A stretch of 64,000 nucleotides of DNA from Synechocystis sp. LKSZ1 (GTDB lineage Bacteria > Cyanobacteriota > Cyanobacteriia > Cyanobacteriales > Microcystaceae), in NCBI RefSeq assembly GCF_040436315.1, contig NZ_AP031572.1, positions 992,001-1,056,000 of the forward strand, in the 5' to 3' direction. Numbering within the stretch: position 1 is the first letter of the stretch; every line of letters starts with the position of its first letter. Shown piece by piece: positions 7,186-16,400 of this stretch. The position numbers and the translations under genes are program-made. The notes beneath the pieces were generated by a model. That model was not told the DNA's origin. It searched no databases and saw only the letters and a list, made by a program, of their open reading frames with translations.

Positions 7186-8715
7186 TTAAACATTACCCTT
7201 CAATTGTTGATATAAAGCCAGAATTTTTTCAATCACGGCCTCAATACTGAGAGTATCGGTGACGATCTCGATGGCATCGGCGGCCTGCTTCAGGGGAGCA
7301 ATGGCACGGGTACTGTCGAGGTGATCCCGTTGGGCAATATCCTGTTCTAACTGGGCCAGGTCGAGGTCGGTTTTACCCTGCTGTTGAAAATCCCGTAGTC
7401 GTCGCCGGGCCCGTTCCTGCACCGAGGCCGTCAAAAAGATTTTCAGCTCCGCATCGGGAAAGACGTAGGTTCCCAAATCGCGCCCCTCTGCCACCAGGCC
7501 CCCTTGCTCACCGTAGTAGCGTTGGAGGCTAAGCAATTTATCCCGCACCGCTTTTTGGGCCGCAATCACCGAGACGATTCCGGTCACCTCAGGGGTGCGC
7601 AGGGCCTCGCTAACCTCCTGGCCATTCACCCAGGCCCCCGTGAGTTGGGGCGATGGCCGGGAAATTAATTCGATCTGGGCCGGGCTGATCAACTCGGCTA
7701 CCGCGACTTCATCCTTGGGGTCAAGGTCGGCCTGGAGGACTAACCAGGCCAGGGCCCGATACAGGGCCCCAGTATCTAGGTACAAAAGGCCAAGACGGTC
7801 GGCCACTTGGCGGGTGACGGTGGATTTCCCGGCGCCAGCGGGGCCATCAATCACGATCATGGCCTGGCGACGGCGGAGCAGAAGGTTATCGATCAGGCGG
7901 GTTTGGCCCAAGTAGGCCGCCAGGGCCAAGAGTCCGGTGGTGGCGACAGTGGTTAAGGGTTGAAGCGTCTGGGGATCTACTAGGGCCAGGTACTGAAGCT
8001 GGAGATCTGGTTCCGTTTGTAATTCCTGGTTCACCGCCTCCAGGAGAAGGGCTGAATCCCGCTGGCCGGTCTGGAATAATTGCTCGGCTTTTTGGAGACT
8101 GCGATAAAGAACTGTGGCCTGTTGTTGTTCCTGTTCCCTCAGGTATTGATTGCGAGAACTCAGGGCCAGGCCGGAAGCCTCCCGAACCGTTGGACAACCC
8201 TTAATTTCGATGGGGAAATCCAGATCCGCCACTAAACGACGAATAATGGCTAATTGCTGAGCATCCTTTTCGCCGAAATAGGCCACATGGGGTTGTACTA
8301 ACTGAAACAAGCGGCTGACGATGGTAGCCACGCCGGTAAAATGGCCCGGACGATAGGCCCCGCAGAGGGTTTCGGTTAAGGCGGCAGGAGGAACGACCAG
8401 GGTTTTAGCTGATGTCTCGTCTAGACCTAATTCCGCCACTGTGGGACAAAAAACGGCCCTGGCCCCCAAGCTGGCGGCTAGTTCACAGTCAGCTTCCAGG
8501 GAACGGGGATAGCGAGCCAAGTCTTCCTGGGGGCCAAACTGGAGGGGATTCACAAAAATCGAGACGACTGCATGATCGGTTTCGGCCACCGCCCGCCGAA
8601 TCAGACTCGCGTGGCCCCTATGGAGGGCCCCCATCGTCGGCACCAGGCCAATGCATTGACCTTGAGCCGTGCGGAGATAGGTGCGGAGTCCAGCAATGGT
8701 CTGTAAACGATACAC
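7186..8715 (-). CDS. panC/cmk: Bifunctional pantothenate synthetase / cytidylate kinase
   Basis: A fused enzyme of 509 residues. The first about 280 residues are pantothenate synthetase, which joins pantoate and beta-alanine with ATP. It shows PTMGALHRGH at residues 26-35 with the nucleotide-binding HxGH, and GEKDAQQ further on. The rest is cytidylate kinase, which phosphorylates CMP and dCMP. It starts at IDGPAGAGKST (Walker A) and has the later LDTGALYR and AEGRDLGTYVFP motifs. This fusion is standard in cyanobacteria. Both halves look intact. Confidence 0.96.
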   Translation of the reverse strand: MYRLQTIAGLRTYLRTAQGQCIGLVPTMGALHRGHASLIRRAVAETDHAVVSIFVNPLQFGPQEDLARYPRSLEADCELAASLGARAVFCPTVAELGLDETSAKTLVVPPAALTETLCGAYRPGHFTGVATIVSRLFQLVQPHVAYFGEKDAQQLAIIRRLVADLDFPIEIKGCPTVREASGLALSSRNQYLREQEQQQATVLYRSLQKAEQLFQTGQRDSALLLEAVNQELQTEPDLQLQYLALVDPQTLQPLTTVATTGLLALAAYLGQTRLIDNLLLRRRQAMIVIDGPAGAGKSTVTRQVADRLGLLYLDTGALYRALAWLVLQADLDPKDEVAVAELISPAQIELISRPSPQLTGAWVNGQEVSEALRTPEVTGIVSVIAAQKAVRDKLLSLQRYYGEQGGLVAEGRDLGTYVFPDAELKIFLTASVQERARRRLRDFQQQGKTDLDLAQLEQDIAQRDHLDSTRAIAPLKQAADAIEIVTDTLSIEAVIEKILALYQQLKGNV

Positions 8716-8777
8716 AGTCTTTATTCCTCAGCGTAACCCTCAAATTCTAGAGCAAGGCGGCCGGCTTTGCGCTCCGC

Positions 8778-8783
8778 TATAAT
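8778..8783 (+). promoter_or_regulatory. Possible -10 box upstream of yqeK
   Basis: A perfect TATAAT lies in the short gap between divergent panC/cmk and yqeK. No good -35 hexamer is visible 16-18 bases upstream. It sits inside the frame extension that would use the TTG at 8767, which argues that translation of yqeK begins further downstream. Confidence 0.35.
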
Positions 8784-8817
8784 AGGCACGGTTGTCCTAT
8801 TTTCCCTGGCCTGGCCC

Positions 8818-9441
8818 TTGTCTGACCCCAGTTCTCCTCCTGTCTCACCGCCGATTTCCCTCCATCGAGAGGCAGTTTTGGCTTGGTTAGAGACCCAAGT
8901 GTCGCCCCAGCGACTGGCCCATATCCTGGGCGTAGAAGCAACGGCTAAGGCTCTGGCCCCTCTGCATGGTCTAGACCCCGAAGCCGCCGCTACTGCTGGC
9001 CTGTTGCACGATCTGGCTAAATTTTTCCCCCCGGCCCGTCTGCTGGCGATAGCCCAAGCGGAAGGCATTCCCCTCGATCCTGTTCTGGAGCAAGTCCCCC
9101 ATCTGCTCCATGCGGAGATTAGTGCTGTGGTCGCTCGGCAGGAATTTCATGTTCACGACCCCGTTATCCTTAATGCCATTCGCCACCATACCCTGGGTTG
9201 TCCCGGCATGGCCCCCTTATCCTGTCTAATCTTTGTGGCCGATGCCATTGAACCCCAGCGGGGCGACGATCCAGCTCTCCTGGCCCTGCGGCGAGCGAGT
9301 CGTAAAAATCTTTATAAAGCCGTCCGCAAAACCTGTGACCTCGTTTTCGAGCATCTGTTGGCCCACCACAAAACCATCCATCCCCGTCTGATTGAGACCC
9401 GAAATTGGGCGTTACAATGGGAAAAATATGGAGAAAAATGA
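8818..9441 (+). CDS. yqeK: HD-domain hydrolase YqeK (diadenosine tetraphosphatase)
   Basis: An HD-superfamily phosphohydrolase. YqeK enzymes split Ap4A symmetrically to ADP. The metal ligands are visible: the H of the RLAHILGVE helix, the LLHDLAKF (HD) motif, HAEISAVVA, and [10 protein letters not shown], followed by the VADAIEP motif. No ATG is available near the family start. I chose the TTG at 8818 (207 residues) because a longer frame from TTG 8767 would cover the TATAAT at 8778. A TTG at 8878 is another choice. The gene is directly followed by rsfS, the usual cyanobacterial order. Confidence 0.88.
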   Translation: MSDPSSPPVSPPISLHREAVLAWLETQVSPQRLAHILGVEATAKALAPLHGLDPEAAATAGLLHDLAKFFPPARLLAIAQAEGIPLDPVLEQVPHLLHAEISAVVARQEFHVHDPVILNAIRHHTLGCPGMAPLSCLIFVADAIEPQRGDDPALLALRRASRKNLYKAVRKTCDLVFEHLLAHHKTIHPRLIETRNWALQWEKYGEK

Positions 9442-9448
9442 AGTATTC

Positions 9449-9910
9449 ATGACCGAAATCCTGCGCCTTGACCCCGTTACCTCGACCCCTGTGCCCTCTC
9501 TCTCTCCGGTTTCAACGGAATCCCTCGTCTGGACGATTCTACAAGCGGCGGATGAACGCAAAGCCGACGATATCAATGTTTTAAAAGTCACCGATATTTC
9601 CTACTTGGCAGACTATTTTGTGATTGTGACGGGGTTTTCACGTACCCAGGTCAGGGCCATTGCCGACAGTATCGAAAAACAAGTTGAAACGTCCTATGCT
9701 CGTCTGCCCCTCCACACGGAAGGCAAGGCGGAAGGTAGTTGGATTTTGCAGGATTTTGGCGATGTGCTGGTGCATATTTTTATGCCAGAAGAACGGGAAT
9801 TCTATAAACTAGAAGCCTTTTGGGGCCATGCCCAGGGCTATAATTTGGCTGATTTTGCCCAGGAATTTGGTTTTACCTACACGCCACCCACCCTGCCCTC
9901 CTTCCAATAA
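9449..9910 (+). CDS. rsfS: Ribosome silencing factor RsfS
   Basis: A RsfS/Iojap family protein that binds ribosomal protein L14 and blocks subunit joining when nutrients are scarce. 153 residues from the ATG at 9449. An in-frame ATG at 9428 would overlap the end of yqeK by 14 bases. The diagnostic run [15 protein letters not shown], then [11 protein letters not shown] and the later [19 protein letters not shown], is complete. It is separated from yqeK by only a few bases, so the two genes form one unit. Confidence 0.93.
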   Translation: MTEILRLDPVTSTPVPSLSPVSTESLVWTILQAADERKADDINVLKVTDISYLADYFVIVTGFSRTQVRAIADSIEKQVETSYARLPLHTEGKAEGSWILQDFGDVLVHIFMPEEREFYKLEAFWGHAQGYNLADFAQEFGFTYTPPTLPSFQ

Positions 9911-9933
9911 TCCCTGGCTGTTATCGATTGCCT

Positions 9934-10479
9934 ATGAGTTCTCCGCGAGAGTCATCGCCCCAATTTTGTCCGGTACCCCTGGAGCAACAGCCCGTCAATG
10001 AGTACGAGGCCCTCAAGGCCGCCTGGCCCTTTTCCTGGGCCGAGCTAAGCCCCCTGCCATTTATCAAAAAATTATTGTGGGTAGCCTTTTGGGGCAGTCT
10101 CTTGGCCAGTCCCATCGCCGCCGCCAGTTTTCCCCCCCAGAAAAAACCGATTTTCTTTGCCTTGGCCACGGCCCTGGGTATTTTTTTCTTGCTGGGTCTG
10201 TTCCTGATCCGTCTCTTACTGGGGTGGTTTTATATCAAAGACCGGCTCCAGTCCGAGGAGGTGATCTACGAAGAATCCGGATGGTACGACGGCCAACGCT
10301 GGCCCAAACCATTGGAAATTCTCACCCGCGACCGATTGATCATCCGCTACCAAGTCCAGCCTATTCTTCAGCGATTACAACAAACCCTGCTTATTCTCGG
10401 AGTCCTGATAGCCTTAGACGTTTGCCTCTGGAGCTTGCTCGGTTTTTATCAAGGCCTGGGACAGCCTGCCCTACAATGA
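9934..10479 (+). CDS. CGLD27-like protein (DUF1230)
   Basis: 181 residues from the ATG at 9934, a conserved family of cyanobacteria and plastids (CGLD27/DUF1230). It has an N-terminal segment with CPVPLEQQPVNEYEAL, then hydrophobic helices around residues 45-65, 75-100 and 145-170, and between them the conserved IYEESGWYDGQ segment. In plants and algae the family is linked to photosynthetic or iron-related functions. The precise role is unknown. It lies 23 bases after rsfS and 25 bases before the asparaginase gene, on the same strand. Confidence 0.85.
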   Translation: MSSPRESSPQFCPVPLEQQPVNEYEALKAAWPFSWAELSPLPFIKKLLWVAFWGSLLASPIAAASFPPQKKPIFFALATALGIFFLLGLFLIRLLLGWFYIKDRLQSEEVIYEESGWYDGQRWPKPLEILTRDRLIIRYQVQPILQRLQQTLLILGVLIALDVCLWSLLGFYQGLGQPALQ

Positions 10480-10504
10480 ACAGTTGACCCCCATTCCCAA
10501 CAGC

Positions 10505-11458
10505 ATGAGCAGAGGAAAACGTCCCTACGGCCCCCAGATTGAAGTCCACCTCCTGCGAGAAGGCATTGTTGAATCGATCCATCAAGTCGAGGCCACCGTT
10601 TGTGATGACCGCGGCCGGACATTGTTAGTCGCGGGCCATGCCGATAGTACGGCTTTTATTCGCTCGGCCCTCAAGCCCTTCCAGGCCCTGGCCGTCACCA
10701 GTACGGGAACCCTCGAGCGTTTTGGCCTAACCGACAAGGATTTAGCCATTATCTGTAGCTCCCACCACGGCACCACGGAGCAAGCACGGCAGGTCTTTAA
10801 TATTCTCTGGCGGGCGGATATCGACCCCAGTGCTCTACAATGTCCCACTCCCGAAGGGGCCAAAACGGCCCTACAGCACAACTGTTCGGGAAAACATGCC
10901 GGTATGCTGGCGGTTTGTCAGCAACGCAATTGGCCCCTCAACACCTACCTGCGCGGTAGCAGTCCTGTCCAGCAACTAATCCTGGATAAAATTTCAGAAC
11001 TCCTGGCCATGCCGGGGGCCGAGTTGATCGGGGCCCACGACGATTGCGGTGCTCCCACCTACTCCATGGAACTGGCCCAGATGGCCCATCTCTACGCCCT
11101 GCTGGCCTCGGGGGCCCAACTAGATCTAGAGCGCGTCGTTCGGGCTATGACCTACTATCCCCATCTAGTGGCTGCCGATGGTTCCTTTGATACGGAATTA
11201 ATGCGACTCATGGAAGGGGAATTAGTGAGCAAGGCTGGGGCCGAAGGTATTCAATGTATCGCTCGGGTCGGGGAGGGCCTGGGCCTAGCGATTAAGGTTA
11301 AAGATGGAGCCCGACGGGCCAAGTACGCCGTGGCGATTCATCTCCTACAACAGATGGGCTGGATTCCTCCCCGCGTAGCAGAAGTCCTCTCGGATCAGTT
11401 TATGACCCTCAGCCAATATAAGCGTTTAGAAGTTGTGGGAGAATTAACAATGCTCTAG
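10505..11458 (+). CDS. Asparaginase (L-asparaginase II family)
   Basis: 317 residues from the ATG at 10505 (a TTG at 10484 also opens the frame). It belongs to the asparaginase II family typified by rhizobial enzymes, unrelated to the E. coli type. Family marks are DSTAFIRSALKPFQALAV near the N-terminus, ICSSHHGTTEQ, NCSGKHAGMLA and GAHDDCGAPTYSM. The expected reaction is hydrolysis of asparagine to aspartate and ammonia in the cytosol. Its 3' end overlaps a small opposite-strand gene by 15 bases. Confidence 0.88.
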   Translation: MSRGKRPYGPQIEVHLLREGIVESIHQVEATVCDDRGRTLLVAGHADSTAFIRSALKPFQALAVTSTGTLERFGLTDKDLAIICSSHHGTTEQARQVFNILWRADIDPSALQCPTPEGAKTALQHNCSGKHAGMLAVCQQRNWPLNTYLRGSSPVQQLILDKISELLAMPGAELIGAHDDCGAPTYSMELAQMAHLYALLASGAQLDLERVVRAMTYYPHLVAADGSFDTELMRLMEGELVSKAGAEGIQCIARVGEGLGLAIKVKDGARRAKYAVAIHLLQQMGWIPPRVAEVLSDQFMTLSQYKRLEVVGELTML

Positions 11459-11593
11459 GGCCGATGGCGGTGCTTCTGGAGTTGGCCGAGTTGCCTCCGC
11501 ATCTAATTTTTCCACCTTCCATTCGCCGGTGTGGGGATCCCGGTAGGTACGGAAGGGATTTGGCTGGAGAGGACGACTAGATAACTTGGCCAT
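11444..11593 (-). CDS. Small conserved protein of unknown function
   Basis: 49 residues from the ATG at 11593 to TAA at 11444-11446. The start region reads MAKLSSRPLQPNPF followed by TYRDPHTGEWKV, a pattern that I recall from short cyanobacterial proteins of unknown function. The rest is a Pro/Ala-rich tail. The last 15 bases overlap the end of the asparaginase gene on the other strand. It is hydrophilic, with no signal or membrane segment. Confidence 0.6.
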   Translation of the reverse strand: MAKLSSRPLQPNPFRTYRDPHTGEWKVEKLDAEATRPTPEAPPSALEHC

Positions 11594-11671
11594 GATCGGC
11601 AGGATGGCAGAACCATTTTATCCATCATAGTGAAATCTCGGCTAAGGACAATGATCTCGGTCACTCTACAA

Positions 11672-11687
11672 GGTGATCTACATCACA
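11672..11687 (+). promoter_or_regulatory. CRP-like palindrome
   Basis: GGTGATCTACATCACA fits the cAMP-receptor (SYCRP1-type) consensus TGTGA-N6-TCACA with one mismatch in the left half. It sits 79 bases beyond the start of the small gene ending at 11444 and about 230 bases ahead of the membrane-protein gene at 11918, so it could serve either. The rest of the 324-base gap (11594-11917) shows no gene. Confidence 0.35.
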
Positions 11688-11917
11688 CCAAGAATCCTAA
11701 TCCTCCAAATTAGGGCTACAGAGAGTTAGTTATTGTCAATTCACTCCCACTGTCCCAGTTGCTTACGTTAAACTTCTTACGCACTACGCAGTTGCACCCT
11801 GTTGGATTCCTCTATTGGGAGTAATATGCAGAAAAATTCTTGAGAAAACATGTATTTGGTGTGATCTGCGGAAACTTTCCGTATCATCAATTATATTTCT
11901 CGCGGAGCCATACCCAC

Positions 11918-12175
11918 ATGCCGTCAAAACCTCGAAAGTACTGGTTCCCTGCTAAACGCTACGGCTGGGGCTGGGGTCCTCCGTCAGCTTGGCAAGGGTG
12001 GATCATTCTTCTCATCTACCTTGCGCTGGTTCTCGGTGGCATCCCGTTTCTTCAATCTACCAAGGGGAACTTTGTGTACCTTGCTTTCGTGCTTCTCCTC
12101 ACGGTGGTTCTCATCGCCATTTGCTGGCTCACGGGCGAACGTCCTCGTTGGCGTTGGGGTCAGCTCAAACGTTAG
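11918..12175 (+). CDS. Small membrane protein, two helices
   Basis: 85 residues from the ATG at 11918. A basic, aromatic N-terminus (RKYWFPAKRYGWGWG) precedes two membrane segments at about residues 22-40 and 47-66, followed by a basic tail (RPRWRWGQLKR). Proteins of this form occur scattered in proteobacteria and cyanobacteria, often on acquired DNA. The function is unknown. The gene is flanked by AT-richer sequence without the GGCC-rich words common in neighbouring genes, which suggests transfer. A longer frame from 11840 is less likely. Confidence 0.6.
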   Translation: MPSKPRKYWFPAKRYGWGWGPPSAWQGWIILLIYLALVLGGIPFLQSTKGNFVYLAFVLLLTVVLIAICWLTGERPRWRWGQLKR

Positions 12176-12225
12176 ATGTCACTGTTTATCAATGGTTTCT
12201 TCGATAACTCAGTCGTCTTGAAGCT

Positions 12226-13008
12226 TTAATTTACATTGGACAAATAACGGCCCTGGCGGCTGTGGCTTTCAAGGGCCAGATTTGCCGCGGCTTTAGCAGA
12301 ACTGTGGTTGGTATTTTTAAGAACATTGAGGTTGAAGCGATAGCCGACGTTCCGAACGGTTTGGATTAGATTAGGTTGACGCGGATCGGTTTCAATCTTT
12401 TTCCGCAAAGACAATACATGGGTGTCAATGGTGCGGGGGTTGTCAATGGCCTCGGGCCAGGCCCGGCGTAATAATTCCGTGCGGCTGAGGGGATTGCCTT
12501 CGGCTTGGGCCAAAATGTAGAGCAGACTAAATTCTTGGGGAGTCAGATCGATAAAATCGCCTTGGAATTGCACTCTTCTTTGAACCAGATCAATTTTGAG
12601 GTCGCCGTAGTCCAGGAGCAAGGGCGCTGTTGTCATCCGGCCCCGACGCACCAAGCATTCAATTCTGGCCATAAACTCTTGCATACCGAAGGGCTTCGTC
12701 AGATAATCGTCAGCCCCGGCCTTCAGGCCCTGGACAATATCCTGTTCTCCATTACGAGCCGACAGGATCAGAATCATCGACTGTCGTTGCTGAAAAAGCC
12801 AGCGACAGAGTTCGAGCCCATCCCCATCGGGTAAATCGGAGTCGATTACAGCAACGGTGGGCTGACGGCTAGTAAAGGCCTGACGGGCCTGCTGGAGGCC
12901 GGTGCATTGCTGTACTAAATACCCTGCCTGCTGGAGATGCCAACCCAGGAGTGACCTTAGGTGCGGATTGCCCTCGACGATAGAAAGATAGACTGGACTC
13001 ACCTTCAA
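12226..13008 (-). CDS. OmpR-family response regulator with altered acidic pocket
   Basis: 260 residues: a receiver domain (about 1-125), then a winged-helix DNA-binding domain (about 133-230), then a short tail. The phospho-acceptor Asp is in AVIDSDLPDGDG near residue 55, and the KPF lysine is present near residue 105. The usual acidic pair at the first strand (DD or ED) reads VEGN, so one acid is replaced by Gly. Metal binding and phosphorylation may be weak. The C-terminal half is canonical (LTPQEFSLLYIL, RTIDTHVLSLRKKI, NVGYRFN). A GTA-N8-TAC element and a TTGACA hexamer lie just upstream, so nitrogen control by NtcA is possible, as for NrrA/Rre37-type regulators. That identity is a guess. 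Confidence 0.88.
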   Translation of the reverse strand: MKVSPVYLSIVEGNPHLRSLLGWHLQQAGYLVQQCTGLQQARQAFTSRQPTVAVIDSDLPDGDGLELCRWLFQQRQSMILILSARNGEQDIVQGLKAGADDYLTKPFGMQEFMARIECLVRRGRMTTAPLLLDYGDLKIDLVQRRVQFQGDFIDLTPQEFSLLYILAQAEGNPLSRTELLRRAWPEAIDNPRTIDTHVLSLRKKIETDPRQPNLIQTVRNVGYRFNLNVLKNTNHSSAKAAANLALESHSRQGRYLSNVN

Positions 13009-13480
13009 CTATGCTCCGCTAATGGATAAGCTAAACACCTTTAACCCTAACAAAGTCAATGTCAAGAGATTGTAACAACTGTTACGCGACACTTCCAATA
13101 AATCTGAAAAAAAGCTAAAGATCGACTCAATTTATAGGCCCCCTGCCTACTAATTAACAATTTAAAAGCTATGTAAATAAGTTTTACTTTTGGATCACAA
13201 AAAGATACAAATTGCGCCAAGGTTGTCTTTATCGTTAAAGATAGAGACAGAGACGCTTTAGGATTATTTGTTTAGCTAATTTCATTATTTTGCTGTATCC
13301 ATCAATGACTGGCTACCCTTTGCTCAAAACAATATTTTGATTGTTTTACTTCCCTTCAAAAAGCCGTACTTAGAGACAAGATCTGTTGGGAAGCGTCTCT
13401 ATTTTAAACGTCATTGTGATGGTGAGCACTCCCAAAATCACCACTGGTTTGTTACTTTTTCTGATTCTTGAGGACTACCT
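13009..13480. other. 472-base divergent intergenic region, regulator / nifJ
   Basis: No gene seen. It is AT-rich. On the minus side it holds a perfect TTGACA (read from 13065 to 13060) for the regulator gene. It also holds the NtcA-like palindrome at 13072-13085. The remaining about 390 bases form a long leader ahead of nifJ, with no riboswitch I recognise. Confidence 0.5.
13072..13085. promoter_or_regulatory. NtcA-type site GTA-N8-TAC
   Basis: GTAACAACTGTTAC matches the NtcA consensus GTA-N8-TAC exactly and is itself an inverted repeat (GTAAC/GTTAC). It lies 64 bases upstream of the regulator start and just upstream of a TTGACA hexamer at 13060-13065 on the minus strand. That geometry fits control of the regulator better than of nifJ, which starts about 400 bases away. 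Confidence 0.5.
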
Positions 13481-16400
13481 ATGAGACCGAAAACCTACGC
13501 CACCCTCGACGGGAATGAAGCTGTGGCCCGGGTTGCCTACCGCCTCAGTGAAGTCATTGCAATTTACCCCATTACGCCCTCCTCTCCCATGGGGGAATGG
13601 GCGGATGCCTGGGCCTCGGAACATCGTCCAAATCTATGGGGAACCATTCCTGCAGTGGTGGAAATGCAGAGTGAGGGCGGAGCTGCCGGGGCCATTCATG
13701 GGGCCTTACAATCGGGGTCTTTAACAACGACCTTCACCGCCTCCCAGGGCCTGATGCTGATGCTCCCCAATCTCTACAAAATTGCGGGGGAATTAACGGC
13801 GGCCGTGATCCATGTGGCGGCCCGTTCCTTGGCGGCCCAGGGCCTTTCGATTTTTGGTGACCACAGTGATGTCATGGCGGCGCGGCAGACGGGGTTTGCC
13901 CTCTTGGCCTCAGCTTCAGTGCAGGAAGCCCAGGATTTAGCGCTAATTGCGACAGCCACTAGCTTGCAAACTCGGATTCCGGCCCTGCATTTCTTTGATG
14001 GTTTTCGTACCTCCCACGAAGTGCAAAAAGTGGAATTACTCAACGATGATGACCTACGGGTCTTGATTCGAGATGAAGATGTTCTGGCCCACCGTCAACG
14101 GGCCCTGACCCCGGATCGTCCGGTCTTGCGGGGAACGGCTCAAAACCCGGATGTCTATTTCCAGGCCAGGGAAACCGTAAATCCTTTCTATGCCGAGTAT
14201 CCAGCCGTTTTAGAGCGGGTGATGCAGGCCTTTGGCGACCTCACCGGACGCAAATACCGTCCCTTTGATTACTACGGCGATCCAGAAGCAGAGCGGGTGG
14301 TGATCCTGATGGGGTCTGGCTGTGAAACAGCCCAGGAAACCGTCGATGCGTTGATGGCCCAGGGGGAAAAAGTCGGCGTTTTGAAAGTGCGGCTCTATCG
14401 GCCCTTTGACGCCCAACGACTGCTGGCAGCTTTACCCCCAACAGTGCAAAAAATAGCGGTGCTAGACCGAACGAAGGAACCGGGGAGTCCCGGGGAACCG
14501 CTCTACCTAGATGTGGTTACAGCTTTTGCCGAACGGGGCGGGATTTTACCCAAAATTGTCGGGGGCCGCTATGGCCTGTCCTCGAAGGAATTTACACCAG
14601 CCATGGTCAAGGGCGTTTTGGACAATCTCCAGCAGTCGGCCCTGAAAAATCACTTTACCATTGGCATTAATGATGATGTCAGCCTGACCAGTCTGCCCTA
14701 CGACCCGCAGTTTTCAACGGAACCGGCTTCGGTGGTACGGGCCATTTTCTTTGGCCTGGGTTCCGATGGCACCGTGGGGGCCAATAAAAACTCGATCAAG
14801 ATCATTGGCGAAGATACCGACAACTACGCCCAGGGTTACTTTGTCTATGACTCGAAGAAATCCGGTTCAGTAACGGTATCTCACCTTCGCTTTGGCCCCA
14901 ATCCAATCCACTCCACCTATTTAATTGATCGGGCCAATTTTGTTGCCTGTCACCAATGGGAATTTATTGACAAGTTTGACCTCGTTACCCCTGCGATGAC
15001 CGGGGCCACGCTTCTGCTCAATAGTCCCTACTCTGTGGAGGAGGTCTGGTCGAAATTACCCCGTCCCCTCCAAGCCCAAATTATTACCAAACAGCTTAAG
15101 CTTTATACCATCAATGCCTACCAAGTGGCCCGCGAAGCCGGCATGGGCGGCCGCATTAATACGGTGATGCAGGTTTGTTTCTTTGCCCTTTCTGGGGTTT
15201 TACCCAAGGACGAAGCCATCGCGGCCATCAAAAAATCGATCCGCAAGAGCTACGGTAAGAAAGGGGAAGAGATTGTCCAGATGAATATTAAGGCTGTAGA
15301 TGCCACTCTGGATCATTTGTATGAAGTCCCCGTTCCCGCTGAGGTGGATGCTGAGGCACCTGAACTCAAACCCCTGATTGCGGATACGGCCCCCGCCTTC
15401 GTTCGCGATGTACTGGGTAAAATGATGGCTCGCCAAGGGGATGATTTACCGGTGAGTGCCCTGCCCTGTGACGGCACCTATCCGACGGGGACGGCCAAAT
15501 GGGAAAAACGCAACGTCACCCAGGAAATTCCCGTTTGGGACACCGATGTCTGTGTGCAGTGCGGCAAATGCGTCATTGTCTGTCCCCACGGGGTAATCCG
15601 CTCCAAAGCCTATGGGGAAGAACAACTCCAGCAAGCCCCGACTACCTTCAAAAGTACCGGCGCCAAAGATCACGATTGGCAGGGCCTCAAGTTCACCATC
15701 CAAGTAGCCGCCGAGGATTGTACCGGCTGTGGTATCTGCGTGGATGTTTGTCCTGCTAAAAACAAATCCCAGCCTCGTTTACGGGCCATCAACATGGCGC
15801 CCCAACTGCCCCTACGGGAAGCAGAGCGGGAGAATTGGGACTTCTTCCTACAATTACCGAATCCTGACCGCCGCCATCTCAATCTGAATAAAATCAGTCA
15901 TCAACAGATGCAGGAACCCCTCTTTGAGTTCTCCGGGGCCTGTGCCGGTTGTGGGGAAACCCCCTACCTCAAGCTGGTTAGCCAATTGTTCGGTGACCGG
16001 ATGTTAGTGGCCAATGCCACGGGCTGTTCTTCCATCTACGGCGGTAACCTCCCAACAACCCCCTGGACCCAGAATACCGAGGGCCGTGGCCCTGCTTGGT
16101 CTAACTCTCTCTTTGAAGATAATGCCGAATTTGGCCTAGGTTTCCGGGTTTCCATTGATAAACAAGCGGAATTTGCGGCGGAATTGCTCCAGGCCCTGGC
16201 TACCGAGATCGGAGAAAGCTTGGTCACAGAGATTTTGAGCAATGCCCAACAAACGGAAGCCGACATCTTCGAGCAACGGCAACGGGTTGAAACGCTGAAG
16301 CAACGCCTTGGTCAATTACTGGCCAGTACCGAAAGGGAGCAACGGGCCAAATTGGTCATGCTCCAATCCCTGGCCGATTACTTGGTGAAGAAAAGTGTCT

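Noticed and set aside
11768-12176. GTTAAAC at about 11768 and GTTAGAT at the end of the small membrane gene as borders of a further integron cassette
   Set aside because: Both fit GTTRRRY, but I could not find the matching left arm or an inverted repeat, which attC requires. Seven-base matches of this looseness occur by chance.
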